Part shown: positions 10,234 through 21,897 of the stretch, in pieces
Numbering within the stretch: the stretch's first letter is position 1
Layout of the letters: each line of letters starts with the position of its first letter
Translations under genes and position numbers: made by a program
DNA from: Brachionus rotundiformis
Lineage: Eukaryota > Rotifera > Eurotatoria > Ploima > Brachionidae
Assembly (NCBI GenBank): GCA_016802295.1
Contig: JAESIW010000020.1
Location: 1-64,000, forward strand
DNA length: 64,000 nt
Direction: 5' to 3'
Notes under the pieces: generated by a model
The model's input: the letters and a program-made list of their open reading frames with translations, nothing else
Told to the model about the DNA's origin: nothing
Databases searched by the model: none

Positions 10234-11312
10234 ATGACTCTCAACGGTGACCTAACTAACCCTGACAGGTTCCCAGCCATCAAGCTAAACATTAAACCAC
10301 ACGTTATTAGCTCTTACCCGAATCCCTTCCAACTTATAAGATGCAAAGTTTCAATTTCAGAAAGAACTGATAAGATGCATAAGCGTCACCTTAAACAAAA
10401 TCAAATTTGCCAAACGGTGGCCCTTCGACGCCTTTACCTCCGGCGTCACTATTCCAAAGCGAAAAACAAACTCGATAAGAGGAACAATACACAGAGTACC
10501 AGTTGATATTGATATCAACGACTCGAAGAACTAAAAAACCAAGGCATCACTGCTGCCACAAGAAGCATCAATAAAGCTTCCAATACACCTACTGAGTACA
10601 TCTCAATTCAAGTAGAGTCCAAAGAAGCAATGAGCTCTCTTATACGCAATCAACTAAAGCTGACACTCTGCTGATTCAAAATTTCCTCCAAAATTTCAAT
10701 TGCTAAAAGGTCGGACACTCAGCACCTACCTGTCCAAACCAGACAATTTGCCTCAGATGTGGAGGCAACCACAACAATAAAGAGTGCTCAGCAGCACTTA
10801 AATGCGCTAACTGTAATGGATCTCACGCTGCGTGCGCACGAATATGCCCTTCACTCAAGCCAACTCCAGAACCAACTGAACAACTGACTACAACCACTAC
10901 GACCACAAATTACCAAGTCAACAAACAAAATCAAGACAGAAACTGGAGCTCTGTAGTCTCCAAAAAACCTTCTTCTTCTGCAGTTCTCTCTACACCTCCA
11001 CTCCCACATATTCAAAACATGATCAACGACACAATAGAAGCCAAACTCAAACCAGTAAACAAGCTCATTGTGAAGCTTATTGCGGAGATTACACTTCTCC
11101 TCTCACATAGAGAAGTCTTCTCCCTCCCAACAGTAACAAAGCTTAACACAGCCACTCAACACACTAACAACACAACTCACTGCAACATCAACAGCGATAC
11201 AATGCTTCACTCAGTCCAGAATCTCATTTGCAACGCTTTACAAAGTCACCAAATAAACACCATATTCACGCAACAACAAAAAACTCAACCACTTAGCCAA
11301 ACGCAAGAGTAG
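10234..11312 (+). pseudogene. Retrotransposon ORF1 (gag-like, CCHC zinc knuckles)
   Basis: Three Cys/His knuckles follow one another at about 10701-10850: a first one beginning C-stop-KVGHSAPTC, then CLRCGGNHNNKEC and CANCNGSHAACARIC. They are preceded by a pre-knuckle region (from MTLNGDLTNPDRF) and followed by a Ser/Thr/Pro/Gln-rich tail. At least two frameshifts and an in-frame TAA at 10704 break it. Such knuckles bind RNA in gag-like ORF1 proteins. The start at 10234 is the first ATG of the longest open stretch and is not certain. Confidence 0.75.
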
Positions 11313-11569
11313 ATCTCCATCTCCTCAATCGACTAGCGATAACATGCACCCGGAACCAAATATGGATATTGACAACAAGATGTTAGACGCATCTAATATC
11401 CAAAAAAATGGTGAAGTAAACTTCATCCCGACAACAAGTAACAAAAAAGTCAATGCTACGAAAGTCCAAAACAGCTCGAAACACCCAAACAAGATAACAA
11501 GACAGTCAACATCGACACTTCACAACAAAACAATTTCGCAAGCAAAGAAAGAGACAACCAAAAACCATA

Positions 11570-13118
11570 ATGTATAGACACCTCAACATTCTACACCTCA
11601 ACGTAAAATCAGCCTTGAACAAGACAACTGACATCGAATAAACGTCACAAGACAAACATTTGGACATCATCATGCTCAATTAAACTCTGTTGAAGCCAAG
11701 CAAAACACAATTCCCTCCCTCGTCGTTTTGAAGAGCTCAAGCAACAGCAATACCGAGTGGATAACTATTCGTCTACCAAAGATCTTACCAAACGGAGAAG
11801 ATCTTCACGTAACGTCTGTCTATATTCCGCCAGGTAACGAAGTCAGCAAAAATACATTGCAAGCCATCTTCAGTTACTCCAATACTATAGTAGCAGGAGA
11901 TCTGAACGCCCACAACACACTGTGGACCTCCCCAGAGACGGACAAACACGGCCTAGCTCTTGAGACTGTACTCAATGAGCTTGAGTTAACTGTCCATCAC
12001 TCTCACACTTAAACTTACGCTCCCTACCACAGACTTCACTACGCATCAACGCTCGATCTTATCATCACAAGCGACTCGTCTGAGGTCCGCATCAACAAAC
12101 AAACTACCCTCACCAGTCCCCGAAGCGATAATCTTCCAATACTGTTCACAGTCGAATCCAAGCCCATTGACAGACAGCAGCAAACTACAATAACGAAGAC
12201 AAAAGTTGATTAGGACAAATTTAGAGAAGCTGCCAAAAAAACCCTTCTTCCATTGTTAGGAAGATCTATCCAAACGAAGGAGGACATTGACAAGCTTACT
12301 CAACAACTCGAGTCAAGAATCACGTCTGTCTAACATATTTGCTCAACAACTCAAGCAAACGTTTTCCCCAACAAATGAGTCCGAATTCAACGAAACCTTC
12401 AAAACAACAGTAGAGAGCGCAACCAAGCAGATGTTCGAAAATGCTCCAAGCGAACACCAAATAATTGAACCAGCGACGGCTCAAGAAATCATGAATATCC
12501 TTAAAGACATCAGAGGACGAGGTGCACCAGGCGCTGACAACATTACCAACAAAAATCTCAAAAAACTACCAGAAGAGTTCCACTACATCATTGCAAACAT
12601 TATCAATGGCTCAATCAAACTTAGCCACATCCCGAATCAATGGAAACACGCGGAGATAGTTATGATCCCAAAGCCGGGGAAGAACCCATTAAATCCATCG
12701 AGCTACAGACCGATTAGTTTGTTGTCCACCATGTCCAAGATCACCGAGCGAATCATTAAAAACAGAATGCTCAGTTGGATCCAAGAGAAACAAGTTATCA
12801 GCAAGTACCAAAGTGGTTTCATGTCTAGGCGCCAAACAAGAGACCACATCTTAAGACTCGTCCAAACAACACAACAAGGGATTAACGAACGAAAAGTAAC
12901 TGGAGTGGTCTTCATCGACATTCAGAAAGCCTTCGATAAATTATGGCACGATGGACTTCTTCTCAAAATGAAAAAGAAGGAATGTCCAGGAGCATGGATT
13001 AGAAATTATCTGAGCAACAGAACGTTTCAAGTACGTGTACAATCATCTAAATCAACGCTCCATCAAATTATGTGTGGTGTCCCACAAGGAAGCGTTCTCG
13101 AACCATTGCTGTTCAACA
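11570..13118 (+). pseudogene. Retrotransposon ORF2: endonuclease and 5' half of RT
   Basis: The frame opens with MYRHLNILHLN, the start of an exonuclease-endonuclease-phosphatase domain, and later has GDLNAHNTLW, STLDLII and SDNLPIL; the last is normally SDH, so the catalytic His appears replaced by Asn. Reverse transcriptase follows from about 12287 with RPISLLSTMSKITERIIKNR, the catalytic motif A FIDIQKAFDKLWHDGLL and GVPQGSVL. Stops and frameshifts are scattered in the endonuclease part; the RT part to 13118 is open. The reading frame ends at LLFNIL where the MULE element begins. Confidence 0.82.
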
Positions 13119-13125
13119 TCTTAGA

Positions 13126-14909
13126 CATAATAATAATTCGACGTGTTATATTTCGACAAAATTAATTTCGACTTGAATTCTTTTTTTATGCTATTTTTTT
13201 ATTCTTTCAATTCGATTAATTAGTCATGGAAAATTTATCAAATTTGTTTGATACCCTAAATGTAAAAGAAAAATTGAATTTAATAAAATCTTCAAGAAAT
13301 AAAAAAGATGGAACACCAAGTTGGTTGTTAATAGACGACAATATGTTTGAATATAAAACCAGTTATGAAGCTAAAGATGGTAAAATAATTTGGCGTTGTA
13401 ACAATACTAAATTTCCTAATTGTACTGGGGCTGTGTTTATTATCGGTTATTACAAACCTATCACTGTAATCCAAGAGCATGAACATTGTGCGACTATAAA
13501 AACAGAAGTCAAAGCGGTTAAAGCAAAAATAAGGGAAATGGCTTGCAGTCAACCAGATTCAACAGCAAGGAAAATAATACTTGAATGCCAAAAAGACGTC
13601 AGCGAAGAAGTAGCAGCTAATTTGCCTAATTACAACGCAACTAGACAATTATGTCGTATATCACGCGTTGATCCATATGAAAATTATGAAATGCCATCAG
13701 ACATGAACTTTGAATTACATGAAAATTTTATTATAAGTGCCAAAAATGAAAAGTTTTTGTTGTATGATAGTTTTGATAGCAAAATAGATAACAGTGACCG
13801 TATGCTTATATTTGCAACAGAAAAAAATTTGCAGTTACTTAGCGAATATCGCAATTGGTTATGCGATGGTACGTTTGACGCAGATCCTATCTTATTCAAA
13901 CAACTATTCACTGTTCATGTGATCAAAAACGGTAAAAATTTACCACTTGTGTATGGGTTGTTTGTAAATAAGCAACAAGAAACTTATATTAAGTTCTTTA
14001 AAGTTTTAAAAGAAAAATTAAAAAACATGCCTTTGTCTATTTCAACTGACTTTGAATTAGGTATTATCAATGCTGTCGATGAAGTATTTTCTGATACAGA
14101 AACATGTGGCTGTTTTTTTCATCTCAAAAAGTCAATTTGGAGACACGTTCAAGAATATGGTCTTGCTACAGCCTATAAAGACATTAAAGAAGATAATCAA
14201 ACTAAATTGTATACTAAAATGTTAGCTTGTTTGGCTTTTGTTCCTGTAGAAGATGTTGTTTCAGCTTTTGAGACACTTAAAAAAGCGTCTCCCAGTAACT
14301 TAGCGAAATTATATAAGTATTTTGAACAGTACTATATTGGTCCTTTAACTAGAGGTCGGTCACCTAAACGTAAGCCACCGATGTTTGAGATTGAAATGTG
14401 GAATTGTCATAAAAGAACTGTTTTAGGATTGCCGAGAACTAATAAATACTTAGAAGGTTGGCATCGTGGATTACAGTCATCATTCAAAACTCATCAAAAT
14501 TTACTTAAATTTTTTGATTGTATGAAAGTTGAACAGTCTAACACAGATAACTTTCACTTTAACGTTCAGTTATCTACTGGTGTGGTAAATAGACGCAAGG
14601 CTTGTTATGTGGTATTAGAAGAAAAGATTAATCAAGCAATTGTTGACTATAACACAGAAGAAGTAATTAAATTTTGCAAATATTTATCTTTTTTAATAGA
14701 ATTCATGTAAAACAAACAATTTTTTTATTACAAAACTATATAACCAATAAGAAAACAATATATTAGAAATTGATTAACGAATAAAATTTTTTTCATTTAT
14801 TTATGTCGAATATTTTATGTCTAATTAATATCACGTCAAATTATACCTGTCCAATTTTTGTATCTACCTGTCGAATTAATTATGTCCAAATTTTCTTTGT
14901 CGAAATTAT
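13126..14909 (+). mobile_element. FLYWCH-MULE transposon inserted in the RT
   Basis: Retrotransposon coding sequence stops at about 13118 and resumes at about 14912. Between them lies a transposase gene flanked by arrays of a short motif: three ATTCGAC/TTTCGAC copies at 13135-13175, and six TGTC(G/C/T)AATT-type copies in opposite orientation at 14802-14909. The outermost ends, ataataattcgac on the left and gtcgaaattat on the right, are inverted. No clear target duplication is visible, and about 50 codons of RT including the FADD motif are missing, so insertion came with a deletion or the element is imprecisely bounded. Confidence 0.75.
13226..14710 (+). CDS. MULE transposase with FLYWCH zinc finger
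   Basis: This intact 494-residue ORF has an N-terminal FLYWCH-type zinc finger (about residues 20-95): aromatic residues, WRC, then NCTGAV and HEHC. A MULE domain follows: WLCDGTFDADP carries the first catalytic Asp, ISTDFELG the second, CGCFFHLKKSIW the C..H signature and YLEGWHRG the catalytic Glu. FLYWCH-MULE proteins are widespread in invertebrate genomes as transposases. No stop is seen and the flanking motif arrays are preserved, so the insertion may be recent. The C-terminus (CKYLSFLIEFM) may be slightly truncated. A decayed relative lies at 41989-42442. Confidence 0.9.
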   Translation: MENLSNLFDTLNVKEKLNLIKSSRNKKDGTPSWLLIDDNMFEYKTSYEAKDGKIIWRCNNTKFPNCTGAVFIIGYYKPITVIQEHEHCATIKTEVKAVKAKIREMACSQPDSTARKIILECQKDVSEEVAANLPNYNATRQLCRISRVDPYENYEMPSDMNFELHENFIISAKNEKFLLYDSFDSKIDNSDRMLIFATEKNLQLLSEYRNWLCDGTFDADPILFKQLFTVHVIKNGKNLPLVYGLFVNKQQETYIKFFKVLKEKLKNMPLSISTDFELGIINAVDEVFSDTETCGCFFHLKKSIWRHVQEYGLATAYKDIKEDNQTKLYTKMLACLAFVPVEDVVSAFETLKKASPSNLAKLYKYFEQYYIGPLTRGRSPKRKPPMFEIEMWNCHKRTVLGLPRTNKYLEGWHRGLQSSFKTHQNLLKFFDCMKVEQSNTDNFHFNVQLSTGVVNRRKACYVVLEEKINQAIVDYNTEEVIKFCKYLSFLIEFM

Positions 14910-14911
14910 CC

Positions 14912-15640
14912 GCACCCAAGAAGTCGAAACTTGGTCAATGCACTGGAGAATGAAACTCAGCACAACAAAGACAGCATGTACACTATTCACACGTGTCAAT
15001 GGGCAAGGAAATCGCAAGCTCGATATAATACTACATGGCAAGAGAATCAAACATGATAGCAAGCCAAAGCTGCTGGGACTTAAGTTTGACAAAAACTTAA
15101 CGTTCTATGACCACATTCAAGAAATCAATGCTTGAGTTGATAGCAGAATCAACATGATGAGATCAATAAGGGGGTAAAAATTGGGGCGCTTCACCAAAAC
15201 TCTTATTAACAACATACAAGACACCTATCAGGCCGATAATAGAGTATATACCATTCATAAAGTACAGTGAATCGGAAACAAGCTTGATGACACTTGAAAT
15301 AAGCCAACGAAAAGCAATCAAAATAGCGCATAGACTTGCCCTCTCAACTGCAACAAAAGACTGCTACAATCTTGCAAAAATCGACAACATCAAGGACCGT
15401 TTCGAGTTGCTTTCAAAGCGCTATCTACAGAAAGCATCGAACAGCAAAAAACTAATTAGAGATCTAATTGACAACTACAATCCAAAAGCTAAGCCACGTG
15501 TCAGAAACGGAATCAAACCTATTCTCGCTCACCTTTTTCTGCAAACAACTCAATCAACAACAAACACGTCAATAAACCAAACAACTTCGACAGAGGCAAC
15601 TAATCAACGGAAAATAACGAAAATCATTTTCGTTGTTTAG
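14912..15640 (+). pseudogene. Retrotransposon ORF2: 3' end of RT
   Basis: The RT continues with EVETWSMHWRMKLSTTKTA, LLGLKFDKNLTFYDHI and then, across stops at about 15135 and 15175 and a frameshift, the C-terminal region from SLMTLEISQRKAIKIAHRLA to 15640. The segment with the YADD/FADD catalytic loop between GVPQGS and EVETW is absent. An A-rich 3' untranslated region follows to about 15870. Confidence 0.78.
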
Positions 15641-15870
15641 TAAACAACTGGCAGAAACTAATCGACTTTGTTGTCCAATTAGACATTTAGTCCAATTAAC
15701 ACCTAAAATTGCAACAGTTTACAACTCAAAAGTGGCAACATATTAGCTAAACAAAGAAAATAGACAATAAACAACAAATAAACAAAGAAAAATGGGTTGA
15801 AAAAGGCCGAGCCTTAAGGCAATCCGGTGACTGTACGATGGGTGGTACGCATAATCCTGTTATGCTAATT

Positions 15871-17452
15871 AACCTAAACCATCACAAACTATATAATCAG
15901 TCAGTATTTCATAAAATAATTCTGATAAAATCTTCTAAAAATGTTGGTAAAGAGTATGCAAGGACAGACTTTGGTAATTGATGCAATAATTTTATGTTTT
16001 ATCATGGTGTATTTATATAAACATATTACCTTAAAGAAAAAAGAAAAATTTACAAGTCAAATTAGATTTATCTATTTTTTAACTTTATGATTTATTAATA
16101 TTAAAATTTTATCCTTCCGATTTTTTTAATTAAACCAATCACTCTTTCGTTTAGTATATCTGAGTAAATTGTTGTTTAAGTTTATTGTTTTTGTATAAAA
16201 ATAATATTCAAAAATAAAAATATTATAATCAAATGTTTAATTTAAATTTGTCTAATCATTTTCATTCACAATAAAATAACTCATCCATTATAAGCTTTGC
16301 ATTATCAATTCAATTGGCAAAATCGATATTTAACAAATTTATTACTCAATTTAAAATTANNNNNNNNNNNNNNNNNNNNNNNNNNNNNNNNNNNNNNNNN
16401 NCTTTATATTCATGAGTGTCCTCAATCTAGTAGCTAGTTGTTAGTCTAACTCAACTGATTGATTGCTGGCGCCAAGTTAAGAGATATATAAAAATAATTT
16501 AATTTAAATAAATAGAGAGAGAGTTTTAAAAAAAAAAAATTTGTTTCCTTATATGTGGCCCAATTCCCACTAATATGTCCAAAAGATCCAGTCAACCTAC
16601 CCGGCAACAGTAATCTTTAATTGAGTATCTTAGTTTGTCAAATTAAGCTAATTGTTGCTGGTTACAATTTAACTTAAATATGTATAAATTTCTTTTTTTT
16701 TATATTGTTTTGAGATGTTTTTGGGTTCTTGTTTTAATAAATATTAATACCAATTGATATCTTTAATTAAAAACAATTTATGGCTAAATCAGCTCAGGAG
16801 CAGATAATGGTCCGTCAACAAAAACTCTTATAAAATGATGGGATCAATAATTTCCTTAGGAATAGTATAACAAAAAAAAGAGTTAAATTTTTTTTTTGAA
16901 TTAATTATAAAAATGAGCTTAATTAACCCTTTTGACTACTTTTCTATTCCACATGCAATCTGTTCATTGTAAATTCATGGCCGTTCACAAATCCTTCATA
17001 TTTTTAACATGTAAAATCAGAAGCTTTTTCTAAAGAATTTTCCCAAAGACATGAAACTGTGATCTTTTTAAAATGAAAATTTGTTCAATTGTTTATAATT
17101 TGATTGCAAAAATTAAATCATTCATTTTCAGATGAACAATTAAATAAACTATTTTTTACTCTTTTGGTATTAATTTTTTAAATGGCCATTAATTTGACCA
17201 TAATCATCAATCTACAATTGGATTTCAATTTGATCTTTAATTTGTATAAAATTTTTATTCACAATAAAATAACTTATTCATTAGACATTAAACATCGTCA
17301 TTCATTTTTAAATTTATTATCTATTCAAAAATTAAGTTTATAAAAATTAAGAAATTAAATTTAAAAATGTCAAGTTTTTATAAATAAAAATCAAATCTAA
17401 AAAGTGATAAAAAATTTATTCAAAAAAATTCATAAATTACAGAACAAATTGT
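15871..17452 (+). other. Intergenic, AT-rich, with assembly gap
   Basis: Nothing coding is seen on either strand. The stretch holds homopolymer runs and a 42-base N-gap. Confidence 0.6.
16360..16401. other. Assembly gap (42 N)
   Basis: A run of unknown bases; its true length is unknown. Confidence 0.99.
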
Positions 17453-18131
17453 TTAATAAATTAATTTAAAATAATTGATTAGTTTTTGAAAGTTTTTATT
17501 TACAACATCTTTGGTAAATTTACCATTACTATTCCATAAATAGTTCAAATACCTTATAAAAAGGCTTTCATCTAAGTTATTCAAGTCTTCCAGTTTGGCA
17601 ATTTGTTTTCCAATAGTGTTACATTCGGGGGTAAATTCAAAATGTGTGTCACTTGAATAGAAGAGACTCGCCTGCTGCGGATTAGCTCTGAATGACCTGA
17701 TCAAAATCTCGACGGGCACCTTGTATATGAACACACAAAACACTTTCTCAAAATCTCATCATCTTGGTAAATTTTGAGCTCAGTGGTGTCGTTAAATTGG
17801 TAAAATTTCATGCAAATTTTGGAATTTTGGAATAGGCATTAAAGTCTTTGGACAGATAGAACATTTTTCTTTTTTCGTCAAAGTGTACGCCTGTATTTAG
17901 CCAGTACTCACACAAGCGAATTCTCAACAGATTCTGCAGGTCGATGTCTACCGCCAGATCGCTTTTGGTCAAATTAATACAGAGATTAAGCGCATTGGCG
18001 AACTGTTTATTCTTCTGGGACATGTAAATAAGAACTCTGGCAATGCTCAGAAAGAGCGAGTTGCCGCCAAATGGCACTATATCCTCAATGTCAATTAATT
18101 CTATATCTTGTATATCATTTTTGCTCTCCAT
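17453..18131 (-). pseudogene. OTU-like protease fold, broken and Cys-less
   Basis: The first frame starts at ATG 18131 (MESKNDIQDIE), contains VPFGGNSLFLSIARVLI and LLRIRLCEYWLNTGVHF, then stops at 17808. Coding potential continues in a second frame (MKFYQFNDTTELKIYQDDE) and a third (VFCVFIYKVPVEILIRSFR, SLFYSSDTHFEFTPE) to a stop at 17453. The order resembles OTU cysteine proteases (GDGNCLFRA, then R..V..Y, then HY near the end). Ser25 stands where the catalytic Cys of NCLF is expected, and two frame changes are needed, so it looks inactive. OTU is a motif-level inference. It faces the Crinkler-like gene at 19358; whether they are related is unknown. Confidence 0.45.
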
Positions 18132-18460
18132 TTTCAAAGCTCTAGCCAAAATCTAATTAACAATTATTGAAAGTGTTGAAAATTAAATTTATAATTTTTT
18201 AGATTACTCTTTCTAAGTTTTGATGGTGTTTAAAAAGACTAAAAATTATGTCTAGTAAAAATTAAAATCCTCTCATTTGATAATCTGTTTTGAAAATTAT
18301 TTAATTTTTGTAAAATATTTTTTAATTTTAATTGAAATAATATGAAAAATTTGGTTAATTAGGATTAGGTAATAATAAATCAGAAAAATCTAAAATTAAA
18401 GAAGCAAAAGTCTGAATATGACAAAATGATTGCCATAGCTGAGTCAAAAATGATGAATTA

Positions 18461-18662
18461 ATGTTTGAAGAAGCTTTCAAAGAGCAGGCAATTGACTGTG
18501 TTTATTTTGTAGTTCATACATTTGACAAAAGTATTTGTGTATCTATATTTAGGACTATCACTTTGCCAAAAGAAATGGAAGCATACAAAGCTGAATTGGA
18601 AAATCAGTATTTGGCTAAAATAATTGAAAAACAAAAGACAAAAGAGAACTTGGATGCACAAG
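18461..18662 (+). CDS. Possible exon of an unrecognised small gene
   Basis: An open frame begins MFEEAFKEQAIDC and ends with a charged helical stretch, TITLPKEMEAYKAELENQ then IIEKQKTKENLDAQ, before a donor-like GTAGGT at 18663. The frame also extends a few codons upstream of the ATG, and a short intron may interrupt it around 18509-18552 (candidate acceptor tatttag). I do not recognise it and found no convincing next exon. It could be an upstream exon of the gene at 19358 or an independent fragment. Confidence 0.3.
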
Positions 18663-19357
18663 GTAGGTTTTGGGTTGGTCATTTAATTGAAACTAATAAT
18701 CAAATTTTAATAATAATTTAACCAAGATAATTAATAAATCATGTTTTTACCTAGAAAATTTAGTCGAATTTATCTAGAAACCAAAAAAATTGTTATTTTT
18801 TATTATTTTTTCTGAAAGAGTTTAAAAATTTAGTCCAATTTTTATTAAAAAAATTCCATAAAATAATTTTTTAAAAAAATCTTTTATTTGTTGTGTAGAT
18901 TTTTCGAGACTTTCTAGATAAAAGCTTTTTAAACAAATTTAAATTAAAATTTACCACAAATTTGTATTTAAGTTTGGAAAATTTTAAATGCTGATAGTCA
19001 AGGTTTTAATTAGACAATTCAAAAATAATATTCATTGAAAAGAAATATCTAATGTTTTATCTACTGATAATAGCTCTAGATCTAGTTTTTCTAAATATAT
19101 TTTCATTTTTCACTGTATGGAAATTTTGAAGTTTTACTCAGACTTTTGTTGGTATCTTTTTGACCAGAAAAATCAATTTCATTTTTATAAAAAAAAAAAT
19201 TGTTTTATTTTCAAATTTCTTATTAATCAATTTAAATAATTTGAATCTTTTAAATTTTAATATTTAACAAATTATTTCTAAAACTTTTATAAACAATTTC
19301 TATTTTGAATTAAAAAATTTAGATTAAAACTGATATTTAAATAGATAATTTTATCAA

Positions 19358-21897
19358 ATGACTTCGAAAAAATTAAAAATCGATAAAATATTTGTCATTT
19401 TTAATCGTTTATTCGAAAATGACTGTTCGATGGAGCTGAGTGAAGACAACGAAGCAAAACATCTATGTTTAAAAAGTTTGAACTCATTTTATTTTGTAAT
19501 AGTTTTTATTTTTATCTAACAATAATTAAAGAAAAGGATGATGAAATATTATTTCAAGATAATTTTAATACTCCTCTTCAATTGCAAATTACTGATGCTC
19601 AAAATTCTTTATCATTTGTGATCAATGATAATTATTTAACCTTTTATTTCAAATTATTGACAGGTAAATAAATTTTACTTAATTCTTTTTAGATATAATA
19701 AAAAAATTTATCTATAAAATCTATAAAATCAATCCAATAAAGAATATTAGCATAAATTAATTTTTTTATCATACATTTTAAATTTTAAATTCTAATAAAT
19801 AATGTAGATTTGCACAAATGTGTACAGTGGATCGAAGACAGAAATGAAAAAAAGCCCAAAACATTTGATGAAAAATTAATTGACCAATTGTTGGCTGATT
19901 CATTTGAGAGAACAGTTACTTTGGAAAATAAAAAACTGAATATCAAGCCAGAAGATTACATCTTTTCCAAAATAGAGTCATATTGGAACAGTCAGTCAGA
20001 AGTGTATGGCTATTTTACGACTGTGTGTCAATCGTCAGGCTTTGGCAAGTCAAGAGCTTGTCAAAATTTATCCAAAAAAGCCTATGTAGTATTTTGTTGC
20101 CTAAGACCTGGTGCATTCAGCAAGGGATATCCAAAAAGAAGCTACTTGGCAAATAAATTGACTCAGATCTATGCAAATGAACATTTGACTAGACAATATT
20201 TTATTAAATATTTTAACATGTTTGTCCATTTCTTAAATGAAAATGAGTCTATTTCATATGAAGAATTTTACAAGAAATTCTCTAATGGTTTTGATGGCCA
20301 TTCTTCATTTGCTCAGCATCAAAGTCTTCTTATTCAAGAACTAGATAAACTTGATCAAAATTGTCCACAAACCGACAAGCTTATTTGTTACCAAAGCAAC
20401 AAGCCATTGATATTTGTTTTTGACGAAGCAAGCTCACTGGTAAAACCCGATCCAGACATTTTACCTAAAAATCAAAAAATTAAAACAAAACCAAACTACT
20501 TCATAATGCGTAGCCTATTGTCTGAGTTCAATATGGATAAGAAAATATTTGTCTTGTTTTTGGACACATTCTCTAGTTTGAGCAGCTTTATGCCAAACAA
20601 ATGGCTTGATCCGTCAAAAAAAGCATCTGAATCATCGCTAATCGAGCCAATTTATTTACTACCCAATTGGGATGTGTTTACAAACTATGATGAAATTCAA
20701 ACTCCTCAAGATTCGCTATTAATTAAAAATATTAGCTCTTTTGGCAGACCAATGTGGGGCTCATGGTGCAAAACCAAAATATCATGTAAACAATATGATC
20801 AAGTCGGCTTTAAAGAATTGACCAGTTTGGCAAGTCAAAAATTAGTTGGTGGTCGTCCAAAGAAGCTTGATCAATTGACAGAGAATGATGCTTTGGCTAT
20901 TCTTAGCTGCAGACTTGGCACACTCAGACCTTTGCTCACCTCGACAGCACAAAATCTAGTTGCCTTGAACATGGCTGTGTGCACATTTGCCAACTATGAA
21001 GAAAATTTGTTCAAAATTGAATATCCATCTGAGCCAATTTTGGCAAACTCAGCTGCTTGTTATTTCAATCAGTTGAAAGTATATGAGAACAAGTCTCAAT
21101 CTGGATTGTGTCTATTGGTCAATAAGCTTGTACAAGCTGTTCAGAATTCAATAGTTGACCAAGGTGAAAAAGGCGAGACAATAACCAAAATTTTGCTTCT
21201 GAATGCTTTTGATTCTTCGGTCAGCCGACTTAAAATCGATGATCCTCTAAATTCAGCCATAAGATATTGTTCTTTTGTTAAGGTTGAGACTTTTGTGACT
21301 AATTTATATGGTCAAATTGGCTTGGATGTAATTAAACAACAACTTGACCATGATCAATGTGAAAAACTTCTCAATGGATATGTCCGATTTAACCATTTTG
21401 TTCGAGCTCAATGTGCCAAAGAACAGTTAAATCTCAAGAATTTAATGAAGCGGTGTTGTGCCATCCACTGTATGAACAAAGAACGTGGTGTTGACTTTGT
21501 AATACCTGTCATATACAGTCTAAATGAGAATAGCTTTGACAAAATGTCAGCTATTCTAGTGCAAACAAAATTGCACTCAATTCCAACCGCAATCGACATG
21601 AACAAACTTAATAGTGCTCAAATATCAAGATCTGACATTGAGCTACCATTTCTTGTGATCTACATGCAACTTGGTAAACACGACCAAGCGTTTGTCAATG
21701 GCATTGGCTTAAAATTAAAAAACAGGGCTGTTATTTACTCAGAGGGAATTTCTTCCCAAGTGTTTTGCTCAATTGATTCGGACACTGAGACTGCTTTGAT
21801 CAACTTTTCCAAATCACAGAATTGCACGAATTTGACCGGAATTGACAATACAATAGCAAAAGAAATCGCCTTTTCTAAAGATCTCATGTTATTTTAA
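19358..21897 (+). CDS. Crinkler-like P-loop NTPase with nuclease-like C-terminus
   Basis: Three exons join in phase: 19358-19495, 19537-19663 and 19808-21897 (introns 41 and 144 nt), giving about 784 residues. The N-terminal about 90 residues form a small header domain (KIFVIFNRLF, MELSEDNEAKHLCLKSL) reminiscent of Crinkler headers. The NTPase domain has the Walker A motif QSSGFGKSR (about 163-171) and Walker B PLIFVFDEAS (about 288-297). Near the C-terminus GVDFVIPVIYS followed by AILVQTKL gives the D...QxK pattern of restriction-endonuclease-like folds (about 648-675). This NTPase-plus-nuclease layout is known for Crinkler-type (CRN) effector proteins of oomycetes, fungi and scattered other eukaryotes. 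No signal peptide is visible. It is intact, so it could be expressed; function in the host is unknown. The 41-nt intron is the least certain. Confidence 0.72.

Larger units (their letters stand above)
10230..15870 (+). mobile_element. Decayed Jockey-like non-LTR retrotransposon
   Basis: In order on the plus strand there are a gag-like ORF1 with zinc knuckles, an apurinic-type endonuclease, a reverse transcriptase and a 3' region ending near 15870 (after gccgagccttaaggcaatcc). This ORF1/EN/RT order is that of Jockey-clade LINEs. The coding stretch has more C/A and less T than its surroundings, so it stands out from the host DNA. Both ORFs contain stops and frameshifts, and the RT is split by a MULE element at 13126-14909, so the copy is dead. 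Exact ends and a target duplication were not identified. Confidence 0.85.

Noticed and set aside
13126..14909. Target-site duplication for the FLYWCH-MULE
   Set aside because: Flanks (aacatcttagac on the left, ccgcacccaag on the right) do not repeat, so I do not claim one.
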